NCBI RefSeq assembly: GCF_014656195.1
Contig: NZ_BNBY01000005.1
Coordinates: 142,971 to 206,970, forward strand
DNA length: 64,000 nucleotides
Origin: Kitasatospora xanthocidica
GTDB lineage: Bacteria; Actinomycetota; Actinomycetes; Streptomycetales; Streptomycetaceae
Reading direction: 5' to 3'
The position numbers and the translations under genes are program-made. Below, piece after piece: positions 1 through 7,475 of this stretch. Every line of letters begins with the position of its first letter. Positions within the stretch are counted from its first letter, which is position 1. Under the pieces are notes generated by a model, which was not told the origin of the DNA, did not search any database, and saw nothing but the letters and a program-made list of their open reading frames with translations.

Positions 1-491
1 GCGGCGAGCAGCTTGGACTCGGCCTCGGGCAGGTCGGTGTCCTCCTGGATCACCTTGCTGACCAGCGTCGCGCTCGCCTCGGAGGCCCGCTCGACCCGCT
101 CGCGCACGGCCGGCTCGTTGGTCAGGTCCGACTCGAAGACCAGGCGGAAGGCGCCGGACTCGCTGGAGACGTAGTTGAAGTACGCCTCCATGGTGTTGGC
201 CACGCGCTGCTTGTTGTCGGTGGTGGTCGACAGGGCGTCGCGGGTCGACTCGACCAGGGCGTCGCAGTGCTTGTCCAGCAGCGCCAGGTAGAGCTCCAGC
301 TTCCCGGGGAAGTGCTGGTACAGCACCGGCTTGCTGACCCCGGCACGGTCGGCGATGTCGTCCATGGCGGCCGCGTGGTAGCCCTGCGCGACGAACACCT
401 CCTGGGCGGCACCGAGCAGTTGTTCACGGCGGGCGCTTCGCGGCAGGCGGGCACCGCGCGGGCGCTCCTGCGCCTCCTGGATGGCCGTCAC
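1..491 (-). CDS. TetR-family transcriptional regulator, C-terminus cut by the window edge
   Basis: About 163 residues are visible. A classic TetR N-terminal helix-turn-helix covers roughly residues 15-62, with the motif DIADRAGVSKPVLYQHF, and is followed by the start of the ligand-binding domain; the C-terminus lies beyond base 1. The GTG start at 491 is chosen because GAGGAG precedes it at good spacing; a GTG four codons upstream is also in frame but lacks as good a site. It is divergent from the alpha/beta hydrolase gene, and the roughly 218 bp between them must hold both promoters, so that hydrolase is a plausible target. The ligand cannot be predicted from the sequence. Confidence 0.9.
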   Translation of the reverse strand, partial: MTAIQEAQERPRGARLPRSARREQLLGAAQEVFVAQGYHAAAMDDIADRAGVSKPVLYQHFPGKLELYLALLDKHCDALVESTRDALSTTTDNKQRVANTMEAYFNYVSSESGAFRLVFESDLTNEPAVRERVERASEASATLVSKVIQEDTDLPEAESKLLA

Positions 492-709
492 GGCGCTCCT
501 CACTTCGGGTCTGTTCGGGGCTGGCAAGGTGGCCGATTCTACTTTTCGGTAACCGCGCCCGCGTTCGGCGTGGGCGAGAAAAGACGGCGGCCTGGTTGTC
601 AGGAGCCCACAATACGGCGCTGACCTCGGCATCGGCAGTGGTGTGACGGGGGAAGGAACGGCCGGACCGCCGGGGGTCCGCGGGCCGGGGCTCACTACCA
701 TCGTCCTCC

Positions 710-1612
710 ATGAGCAGCGCTGAGCAGCAGGTACGTACGGTCGAGGTCCCCGGCGCGGTGCTCGCGGTGCACCGCCCCGCTCCCGACGGCGTCGCCGACG
801 GGCGCGAGCCCGGCCTCTTCGTGCACGGTCTCGGCGGCTCGGCCGCCAACTGGACGGCGCTGATGGACCGGCTCTCCGGCCTGGTCGACGGCGAGGCCGT
901 GGACCTGCCCGGCTTCGGCCGTTCCGCCCCGCCCACCGACGGCAACCTCACCGTCTCCGGACACGTCCGCGCGGTGATCGGCTACCTGGAGGCGGCCGGC
1001 CGCGGCCCGGTGCACCTGTTCGGCAACTCCCTGGGCGGCGCCGTCGCCGTCCGGCTCGCCGCGCTCCGCCCGGACCTGGTGCGCAGCCTCACGCTGGTCT
1101 CGCCCGCCCTGCCCGAGCTGCCCCCGCAGCGCTCCGCCTGGCCGACCGGCCTGCTCGCGGTGCCCGGGGTGCCGGCGGTGCTGCGCCGGCTGGCCGCGAA
1201 CGGGCGGGACGTCGAGGCGGCCACCGAGGACCTGCTGCGGCTGGTCTACGGCGACCCGAGCGGGCTGAGTCCGGTGGCCCGGGCCGAGGCGGTCGCCGAG
1301 TACCGGCGCCGGCTGGAGGTGCCGCACGCGATGCCGGCGCTGGTCGGCTCGGCCCGCGGCATCGTCTCGGCGTACACCGAGCGCGGCGACCAGGCGCTGT
1401 GGCGGCAGGCCGAGCAGGTGGCGGCGCCGGTGCTGCTGGTGTACGGGCTGCGCGACAAGCTGGTCGCCTACCGCTCGGCCCGCCGGGCCTGCGCGGCCTT
1501 CGCGGACGCCCGGCTGCTGGTGCTGCCGGACTCCGGGCACGTGGCGATGATGGAGCACCCCGACGAGGTCGCCCGCGCCGTACGGGAGCTGATCGCGCAC
1601 ACCGCGGGCTGA
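710..1612 (+). CDS. alpha/beta hydrolase fold protein
   Basis: A 300-residue single-domain alpha/beta hydrolase, probably cytoplasmic since no signal peptide is seen. The oxyanion-side motif FVHGLGG is near residue 38, the nucleophile elbow GNSLGG places the catalytic Ser at about 107, and the acid and base of the triad are probably Asp249 (YGLRDK) and His277 (DSGHVAMME). The substrate is unknown; esterase, lipase or C-C hydrolase activity would all fit the fold. It is transcribed alone, divergent from a TetR gene, and followed by a long gene-free stretch. The ATG start follows a moderate purine-rich site. Confidence 0.88.
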   Translation: MSSAEQQVRTVEVPGAVLAVHRPAPDGVADGREPGLFVHGLGGSAANWTALMDRLSGLVDGEAVDLPGFGRSAPPTDGNLTVSGHVRAVIGYLEAAGRGPVHLFGNSLGGAVAVRLAALRPDLVRSLTLVSPALPELPPQRSAWPTGLLAVPGVPAVLRRLAANGRDVEAATEDLLRLVYGDPSGLSPVARAEAVAEYRRRLEVPHAMPALVGSARGIVSAYTERGDQALWRQAEQVAAPVLLVYGLRDKLVAYRSARRACAAFADARLLVLPDSGHVAMMEHPDEVARAVRELIAHTAG

Positions 1613-2050
1613 GCGGGCGGGGTCGTCGGGGTCGGCGGAGCGCGGACGGCACGGGCGGCCGCGGGTAGCGCCCGGTAACGGCCCGGTCGGGGCCGAGGTC
1701 ACGGCGGTTCACTCGTTCAGGTGGCAGCCAGGCATGTGACCGATGGATTGCCCGGGGCCGGTCCTACCTTTCTGCTGTCGGACCGAACAGGTGTGGGGGA
1801 GCCGTGCCGCCGGAGGCCCCGGCGGGCCGGGCCCGGCCGCCGGAGCGGGCGGTCGCCCGGGGGTACGGAACGCGGCGCGGCCGCGCCCGGGCCGTCGGAC
1901 CGCCGCACGGGGTGCCGCGGCGCGGGCCCGGCCGACGCACTCCCCGGCCGTCCCCGCCGGGCGGGCCCCGGCCACCGTCCGGGCCGCTCGGCCGTCCGTC
2001 GATCCCGTCCGTGATCCGCCCGTGGATCCGCTCTGTCCTGGAGGTCTCCC
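1613..2050. other. 438-bp gene-free upstream region of the glycosyltransferase group
   Basis: No convincing gene is seen. The open frames crossing this stretch translate to Pro/Arg/Gly-rich sequence without coding-type third positions and run on out of frame into the glycosyltransferase gene. It probably carries the promoter and a long 5' leader. A BldM-like palindrome lies at 1709-1724. Confidence 0.5.
1709..1724. promoter_or_regulatory. imperfect BldM-type palindrome
   Basis: TCACTCGTTCAGGTGG resembles the inverted repeat TCAC-C-G...C-G-GTGA recalled for the Streptomyces developmental regulator BldM, with changes in the right arm. It lies about 330 bp before the glycosyltransferase start. 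It is the weakest of three such sites in the window. Confidence 0.25.
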
Positions 2051-3724
2051 GTGCGCGTTGCCCTGCTCACCGAGGGTGCCCGTCCGCATCCCCCGCGTGG
2101 CGCCGGAGGCTGGTGCGACCGGCTGGCCGAGGGCCTCCCGGAGCACGACTTCGAGCTGTACCTGCTGACCGGACCGCAGGGACCGACGGCCGGGGCGCGG
2201 CCGTCGCCGGTCTGGCGCGCGGTGCGGGAGACGGCGCTCTGGGGGCGCCGGCCGGGCGGCCGGGCGCCGGGCGCGCTGCGCAGACGCCGGTACGCCGGGG
2301 CGTACGAGGAGCTGGTGCGGGCGCTGGTGCTGCCGGGGGAGCGGGCCGGGTTCGGGCCGGGGCTGTACCGGCTGGCGGCGTCGGCCCGGGAGGACGGCGC
2401 CCTGCCCGCCTTCCTGGCCTCCGCGCACGCCCGCCGGATCCTGGAGCGGACCTGGCGGCTGCCCGGCGCGGACACCTCGGCCGGGCAGCCGCTGGTGCGC
2501 GACGTGCTGGTCGCGGCCGACCTGCTGGAGCAGTGCCTGCGGCCGCTGTCCGCGCCCTGGTACGGCACCGGCCCGGGCGGCCTCGGCGCGGCGGACCTGT
2601 GCCACGTGGTCGGCGGCGGGCCCGCCGCGCTGCCCGCCCTGGTGGCCAGGCAACTGCACGGGGTGCCGTTCGTGGTCACCGAGCACGGCCTGCACCTGCG
2701 CGAGCAGTACCTCGGCCACCCGCCCCGAGCCGACGGGCGCGCCGGTGCCGGGAGCAAGGAGCGGCCGACGGGCGACGACCGGCGGCAGTGGGCGGGCCAC
2801 GAGGCGCCGTACCGGTGGCCGGTGCGGGCGCTGCTGCTGTCCTTCTTCCGGGCGCTCACCGGGGAGACCTACCGGCAGGCCGCCGTGCTGACCCCCGGCA
2901 GCGTCCACGACCAGCAGTGGCAGCGCCGCTGCGGGGCCGACCCGGCGCGCACCCGGGTGGTGTACGAGGGGACGACGGCGGTGGAGCGCCCGGCCGCCGG
3001 CCCGGAGCCGGCCGTGCCGACCCTGGTGTGGGCGGGCGCGCTGGAGCCCGGCCGGGACCCGGAGCTGGTGCTGCACGCCTTCGCCCGGGTCCGCGCCGAA
3101 CTTCCGGGCGCCCGGCTGGTGCTGTACGGCGAGGAGACGGCGCCCGGCTACCGGGCGCACTGCGCGGCGGTGGCGGAGCGGCTGGGGGTGGCCCCGGCGG
3201 TGGATTTCGCCGGGCGTCCCGCCGCGCTCGCCGAGGTCTGGGAGGCCGGCACGGTGGCGGTCTTCTCGGCGCTCTCCCAGCGCCGCCCGCGGCTGCTCGC
3301 GGACGCGATGCTCAGCGGCCGGGCGGTGGTGTCCACCGACGTCGGGGTGGCCCGCGAGGTGGTCGGGCCGACCGGGCTGCTGGTGCCCGCCCGTGACCCG
3401 GGCGCCCTCGCCGGTGCCTGCCTGGCGCTGCTGCGCGACGAGGAGCGGCGGGCCCGGCTCGGGCTGGCCGGGCGGCTGCGGGCGCAGGAACGCTTCGGCG
3501 TCGAGCGGGTGACCGGTGCCTTCCGGGAGATCTACCTGGAGCTGGTCTCGCAGTACCCGGCCTTCCCGGACGGCGGGGGCGGCGGCGAGGGCGGCCCGGC
3601 GCCGCGCCCGTTCGCCCGGCCCGCCGAGTACTGGCTGGCGGACGGCCGGGCCGGCGCCCCGGAGGACGGCGGCGGCGACACCGCCGGCGCCCGGGGCCCC
3701 GCCGAACTCGCGGAGGCGGTCTGA
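2051..3724 (+). CDS. GT4-family glycosyltransferase with DUF3492-like N-terminus (PelF-like)
   Basis: A 557-residue cytoplasmic glycosyltransferase. The N-terminal part (MRVALLTEGARP, then a GGWCD segment, and FVVTEHGLHLREQYL near residue 210) has the layout of the DUF3492 acceptor-side domain seen in PelF-type enzymes. The C-terminal half is a GT-B donor domain: LVWAGALEPGRDPELVLHAF near 325, a SALSQRRPRLLADAMLSGRAVVSTDVG stretch here split by the E-x7-E-like position, and PTGLLVPARD near 445. A nucleotide-sugar donor is expected; the acceptor is unknown. The last ~60 residues are Gly/Pro-rich and probably disordered. GTG start with GGAGG six bases upstream. It overlaps the next gene as TGATG. 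Confidence 0.85.
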   Translation: MRVALLTEGARPHPPRGAGGWCDRLAEGLPEHDFELYLLTGPQGPTAGARPSPVWRAVRETALWGRRPGGRAPGALRRRRYAGAYEELVRALVLPGERAGFGPGLYRLAASAREDGALPAFLASAHARRILERTWRLPGADTSAGQPLVRDVLVAADLLEQCLRPLSAPWYGTGPGGLGAADLCHVVGGGPAALPALVARQLHGVPFVVTEHGLHLREQYLGHPPRADGRAGAGSKERPTGDDRRQWAGHEAPYRWPVRALLLSFFRALTGETYRQAAVLTPGSVHDQQWQRRCGADPARTRVVYEGTTAVERPAAGPEPAVPTLVWAGALEPGRDPELVLHAFARVRAELPGARLVLYGEETAPGYRAHCAAVAERLGVAPAVDFAGRPAALAEVWEAGTVAVFSALSQRRPRLLADAMLSGRAVVSTDVGVAREVVGPTGLLVPARDPGALAGACLALLRDEERRARLGLAGRLRAQERFGVERVTGAFREIYLELVSQYPAFPDGGGGGEGGPAPRPFARPAEYWLADGRAGAPEDGGGDTAGARGPAELAEAV

Positions 3725-4824
3725 TGTCCGGCACCGCCTCGCTCGGCGGCAGCGCGGACCCGGTGCGCGAGGTGATGGCCGAGCACCGGGAGCTGTGCGA
3801 GCGCGCCGTCGACCCGCTGGAGATCGCCGCCGGGCTGGAGGAGGCCGGGCTCGGCCCGGACGCCGCCGCCCGCTGCCGGCACGCCGACCTGTTCTCGCTC
3901 GCCGAGGAGCTGTACGCCCGGGTGCCCCGCCGTCCGCCGCCGCCCGGGCCGGTCGGGCCGCGGCGGCGCGGGGCCGCCGCCCGGGCCGCGCTGACCGCCG
4001 CCGCGCTGGCCGTGCTGCCCTGCGCGGGGGTGGCCGCGCTCGGTGCCCGCTGGCCGGTGCTGCTGCCCGCCGCGGTGCCGCTGGTGCTGCTGCCGGTGCT
4101 GACCGCGCCGCCGGCCGGGTCCTTCCCGCCGTTCGTCCCGCCGTTCGTCCTGCCGCGCCGCCCGGCGGACCCGCTCGGGCCGGTGCCGCCGCCGCGGTGG
4201 CCCGCCGGCTCCCGGTGGCGCCCGGCCGCGTTGGGGTACGGGCTGGGGCTGGCCGCGCTGCTGCTGCTCCCGCTGGCCGCGCCGGGCGGGGACCGGTCGA
4301 CGGCCGTCGCGCTGGCGCTGGCGGCGGCGGTGTCGGCCGGGTCCGCCGAGCGCGCCGCCCGCTGGTACCGGCAGGTCGGCCACGGGCACCTGGGCGCGGC
4401 GGCGACCCTGGCCGAGTTCCGCTCCCGGATGCGGCCGGTGCTGCCGGTCGCGGTCGCCCTGCACCTGGCGGTGCTCGGGGCGCTGAGCTTCGCCGCGCTG
4501 GCGGTGTCGGCCGTGGTCGCGCCGCGCCCCGGGCCGGGCCACGGCGGCGGGCTGCTGCACCTGGCGGCCGAGCGGGCCGGCCCGGTGCCGTGGGCGGCGC
4601 AGGGCGTGCTGGGCCTGCTGCTGGTGCTGCCCGCGCTGCTGGCGCGCTGCGGCCGGCCCGGGGCCGCGGCGCTGGGCGCGCCGGCCGGGGCCGCCGCGAC
4701 GCTCGGGCTGCTCGTCCTGGGCCGGCCGCTGCCGTCGGCCCTCCTGCTCGGCGGCGGTGCCGTCGCGGCGGCGCTGCTGGCGTACGCCGGGGCGGTGCTG
4801 GGCCGGGCCGGCTCGCACCGCTGA
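3724..4824 (+). CDS. integral membrane protein of the glycosyltransferase group
   Basis: A 366-residue protein I do not recognise by name. Residues 1-80 are soluble (an acidic helical region ending EELYARVPRRPPPPG); the rest is very Ala/Leu-rich with about eight to ten hydrophobic segments, so it is a polytopic membrane protein. It starts on the stop codon of the glycosyltransferase gene (TGATG), so the two are translationally coupled. In pel-like clusters a membrane protein sits beside PelF to export the polymer; this one occupies that place, but no sequence signature of PelG is visible, so that role is inference only. Confidence 0.75.
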   Translation: MSGTASLGGSADPVREVMAEHRELCERAVDPLEIAAGLEEAGLGPDAAARCRHADLFSLAEELYARVPRRPPPPGPVGPRRRGAAARAALTAAALAVLPCAGVAALGARWPVLLPAAVPLVLLPVLTAPPAGSFPPFVPPFVLPRRPADPLGPVPPPRWPAGSRWRPAALGYGLGLAALLLLPLAAPGGDRSTAVALALAAAVSAGSAERAARWYRQVGHGHLGAAATLAEFRSRMRPVLPVAVALHLAVLGALSFAALAVSAVVAPRPGPGHGGGLLHLAAERAGPVPWAAQGVLGLLLVLPALLARCGRPGAAALGAPAGAAATLGLLVLGRPLPSALLLGGGAVAAALLAYAGAVLGRAGSHR

Positions 4825-4968
4825 TCCGCCGCGCGCGATCCGTCCCGTGCGGTCCGCGCTCCCGTGCGGTCCGCCCCGGTGCGGGCCGCCGCCGGCCCCG
4901 TTTCGTCCGTTCGTTGATTTCAGTCCGCCAGGTCGTCCCCGACCTAGCTTCGTGGAAGGACGCCCCCG

Positions 4969-5988
4969 ATGAGGGTGCTGCTGCTGGGCGCCGACGGCTT
5001 CATCGGCCGCCGGGTCACCGACCGTCTGCTGATGGACCAGGAGTTGCAGGTGACGGTGCTCGGCCGGCGCGACTCGGCCGACATCCGCTTCGACCTGACC
5101 ACCGGGAGCCCGGGCGCGCTGGCCCGCTTCCTGGACGCGGTCGCGCCGCAGGTGGTGATCAACTGCGCGGGCGCCACCTACGGCAGCTCGCGCACCCTGA
5201 TCCGGTCGAACACGCTGGCCGTCGCCACGGTCTGCGAGGCGATCCGGCGCAGCCGGGAGCCGGCCCGGCTGGTGCACGTCGGCTCGGCCGCCGAGTACGG
5301 GCCGGTGCCCGGCGGGGTGCCGGTCTCGGAGCAGGCCGAGCCGCGGCCGGTCGGCCCGTACGGGGTGTCCAAGCTGGCCGGGACGGAGCTGGTGCTGGCC
5401 TCCGGGCTGGACGCGGCGGTGCTGCGGGTCTTCGACGTGGTGGGGCCGGGGGCGCCGACGGCCTCGCTGTTCGGGCGGCTGGCGGAGGGCCTGCGGCGGG
5501 CGCTGGAGCGGGACGAGCACCAGGTGCGGATGCCGGACCTGTCCGGATACCGGGATTTCGTCGACGTCCGGGACGTCGCGCGGGCCATCCAGGCGGCGGC
5601 GGTGTCGGCCGCCACCGGGGTGGTCAACATCGGCAGCGGGCACGCCGTCCGGGCCCGGGACGCGGCCCAGCTGCTGGTGCGGGCCTCGGGCTTCGAGGGG
5701 TCGATCGTCGAGGAGAACCGGCAGGTCCTGCTGCCCGCGCAGGTCGGCGGGCCGGTCGGCGACCATCTTCCCGGCCACCACCACCCGCCCGGCCAGTACC
5801 TGCCGGGCCACCTGCCCGGGCACCGCGCGGAGGGCCAGCGGCCGGAGGGCCGGGCGGTGCCGGGCGAGCCGGTGCCGTGGCGGCAGGCGGACGTGCGCAC
5901 CGCCAGGGACCGTCTCGGATGGCGGACGCAGGTGCCGCTGGAGGAGTCGCTGGGGGACGTCTGGCTGGAGACGGCCTGCCGGGTCTGA
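4969..5988 (+). CDS. NAD-dependent epimerase/dehydratase (extended SDR)
   Basis: A 339-residue extended short-chain dehydrogenase. The nucleotide-binding glycines GADGFIG are at 7-13 and the catalytic YxxxK is YGVSK at 131-135, preceded by the VGSAAEYG serine motif. It probably converts a nucleotide sugar for the glycosyltransferase two genes upstream, although 144 bp separate it from the membrane-protein gene and it may have its own promoter. Odd feature: residues about 257-304 are a His/Pro/Gly/Gln-rich insertion (HLPGHHHPPGQYLPGH) just before the C-terminal substrate loop; this is not usual for the family. Confidence 0.88.
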   Translation: MRVLLLGADGFIGRRVTDRLLMDQELQVTVLGRRDSADIRFDLTTGSPGALARFLDAVAPQVVINCAGATYGSSRTLIRSNTLAVATVCEAIRRSREPARLVHVGSAAEYGPVPGGVPVSEQAEPRPVGPYGVSKLAGTELVLASGLDAAVLRVFDVVGPGAPTASLFGRLAEGLRRALERDEHQVRMPDLSGYRDFVDVRDVARAIQAAAVSAATGVVNIGSGHAVRARDAAQLLVRASGFEGSIVEENRQVLLPAQVGGPVGDHLPGHHHPPGQYLPGHLPGHRAEGQRPEGRAVPGEPVPWRQADVRTARDRLGWRTQVPLEESLGDVWLETACRV

Positions 5989-6000
5989 GTCCGCTCCGGG

Positions 6001-6038
6001 GGTGCCCCGGGGCCCGGGAAACCGGGGCTCGGGGCACC
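6001..6038 (+). terminator. strong hairpin terminator after the epimerase gene
   Basis: GGTGCCCC at 6001-6008 pairs with GGGGCACC at 6031-6038, extended by a second GC stem around a GAAA loop. No U-tract follows, as is usual for actinomycetes. Confidence 0.75.
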
Positions 6039-6105
6039 TGTGGGCGGCCGCGGGCCGGTTCCACGATCCGGCGCGGCCCGTCTCGCCCACCGGACGGGCT
6101 GTCTC

Positions 6106-6132
6106 GGAATAGTGGTGGGGCGTGACACTGTT
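6106..6132 (+). promoter_or_regulatory. SigR-type promoter of moeZ
   Basis: GGAAT (6106-6110), a 19-base spacer and GTT (6130-6132) fit the SigR consensus GGAAT-N18/19-GTT. It lies about 90 bp before the moeZ start. From memory, moeZ is a SigR target in S. coelicolor, which fits a role in sulfur transfer under thiol stress. Confidence 0.75.
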
Positions 6133-6220
6133 GGCCTAGACAGCCACCCGAGTGGCGGTGCACCAACCCCACATCGCGGCTGGCCATGGCCATCCGAACA
6201 AGACACCCATCGGAGTCCCC

Positions 6221-7399
6221 GTGTCGTTGCCACCCCTGGTCGAGCCGGCCGACGAGCTCAGCGTCGATGAGGTCCGCCGGTACTCCCGCCACCTGATCAT
6301 CCCCGACGTGGGCATGGCCGGGCAGAAGCGGCTGAAGAACGCCAAGGTGCTGTGCGTCGGCGCCGGCGGTCTCGGCTCGCCCGCCCTGCTGTACCTGGCC
6401 GCGGCCGGTGTCGGCACGCTGGGCATCGTCGAGTTCGACGTGGTCGACGAGTCCAACCTGCAGCGCCAGATCATCCACGGGCAGTCGGACGTCGGCCGTT
6501 CCAAGGCGGAGTCGGCGCGGGACTCGGTCAAGGAGATCAACCCCTACGTCGACGTGGTGCTGCACGAGGAGCGCCTCGACAACTCCAACGTCATGGAGAT
6601 CTTCTCCGGCTACGACCTGATCGTGGACGGCACCGACAACTTCGCCACCCGCTACCTGGTGAACGACGCCGCGGTGCTGCTCGGCAAGCCGTACGTGTGG
6701 GGCTCGATCTACCGCTTCGACGGCCAGGCCAGCGTGTTCTGGGCCGAGCACGGCCCCTGCTACCGCTGCCTGTACCCGGAGGCCCCGCCGCCGGGCATGG
6801 TCCCCTCCTGCGCCGAGGGCGGCGTGCTGGGCGTGCTGTGCGCGTCCATCGGCTCGATCCAGGTCAACGAGGCGATCAAGCTGCTGGCCGGCATCGGCGA
6901 GCCGCTGGTCGGCCGGCTGATGATCTACGACGCCCTGGAGATGAACTACCGCCAGGTGAAGGTCCGCAAGGACCCGAACTGCGCCGTCTGCGGTGAGAAC
7001 CCGACGGTCACCGAGCTGATCGACTACGAGGCCTTCTGCGGCGTCGTGTCGGAGGAGGCGCAGGCCGCCGCCGCCGGCTCGACCGTCACCTCGGCGCAGC
7101 TCAAGCAGTGGCAGGACGACAAGGAGGACATCTACCTCATCGACGTCCGCGAGCCCGGCGAGTACGAGATCGTCAACATCCCCGGTGCGGTGCTGATCCC
7201 CAAGAACGAGTTCCTGATGGGCGACGCGCTGGAGAAGCTGCCGCAGGACCGGAAGATCGTGCTGCACTGCAAGTCGGGCGTGCGCTCGGCCGAGGTGCTG
7301 GCCGTGGTGAAGGCCGCGGGCTTCGCCAACGCCGTCCACCTGGGCGGTGGCGTGCTCGGCTGGGTGAACCAGATCGAGCCGCACAAGCCGGTCTACTAG
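6221..7399 (+). CDS. moeZ: adenylyltransferase/sulfurtransferase MoeZ
   Basis: A 392-residue two-domain protein. The N-terminal E1-like ThiF/MoeB domain has the ATP site GAGGLGS at 48-54, the FDVVDESNLQRQ segment and two zinc pairs (CYRCLYP and CAVC). The C-terminal rhodanese domain has the active loop CKSGVR with Cys350. It activates the C-terminal Gly-Gly of sulfur-carrier proteins by adenylation and thiocarboxylation for molybdopterin, thiamine and cysteine-type pathways. The GTG at 6221 (SLPPLVEP) is chosen because this is the family's usual start; an earlier in-frame GTG at 6152 would add 23 unlike residues. A SigR-type promoter lies upstream and a bidirectional terminator downstream. 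Confidence 0.95.
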   Translation: MSLPPLVEPADELSVDEVRRYSRHLIIPDVGMAGQKRLKNAKVLCVGAGGLGSPALLYLAAAGVGTLGIVEFDVVDESNLQRQIIHGQSDVGRSKAESARDSVKEINPYVDVVLHEERLDNSNVMEIFSGYDLIVDGTDNFATRYLVNDAAVLLGKPYVWGSIYRFDGQASVFWAEHGPCYRCLYPEAPPPGMVPSCAEGGVLGVLCASIGSIQVNEAIKLLAGIGEPLVGRLMIYDALEMNYRQVKVRKDPNCAVCGENPTVTELIDYEAFCGVVSEEAQAAAAGSTVTSAQLKQWQDDKEDIYLIDVREPGEYEIVNIPGAVLIPKNEFLMGDALEKLPQDRKIVLHCKSGVRSAEVLAVVKAAGFANAVHLGGGVLGWVNQIEPHKPVY

Positions 7400-7413
7400 A
7401 CCCCGTGTGACAC

Positions 7414-7449
7414 GACGGAGGGCCCCGCCGACCGGCGGGGCCCTCCGTC
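7414..7449. terminator. bidirectional terminator between moeZ and the convergent membrane-protein gene
   Basis: A perfect 17-bp inverted repeat (7414-7430 with 7433-7449) with a two-base gap. It separates two convergent genes and can serve both strands. Confidence 0.85.
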
Positions 7450-7475
7450 ATGTCCGGCGCCGGGGCCGGGGCGGC

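Noticed and set aside
1804..3396. A 530-codon frame beginning with a plausible GTG before the glycosyltransferase
   Set aside because: The translation is Pro/Arg/Gly-rich throughout and overlaps the real gene in another frame.
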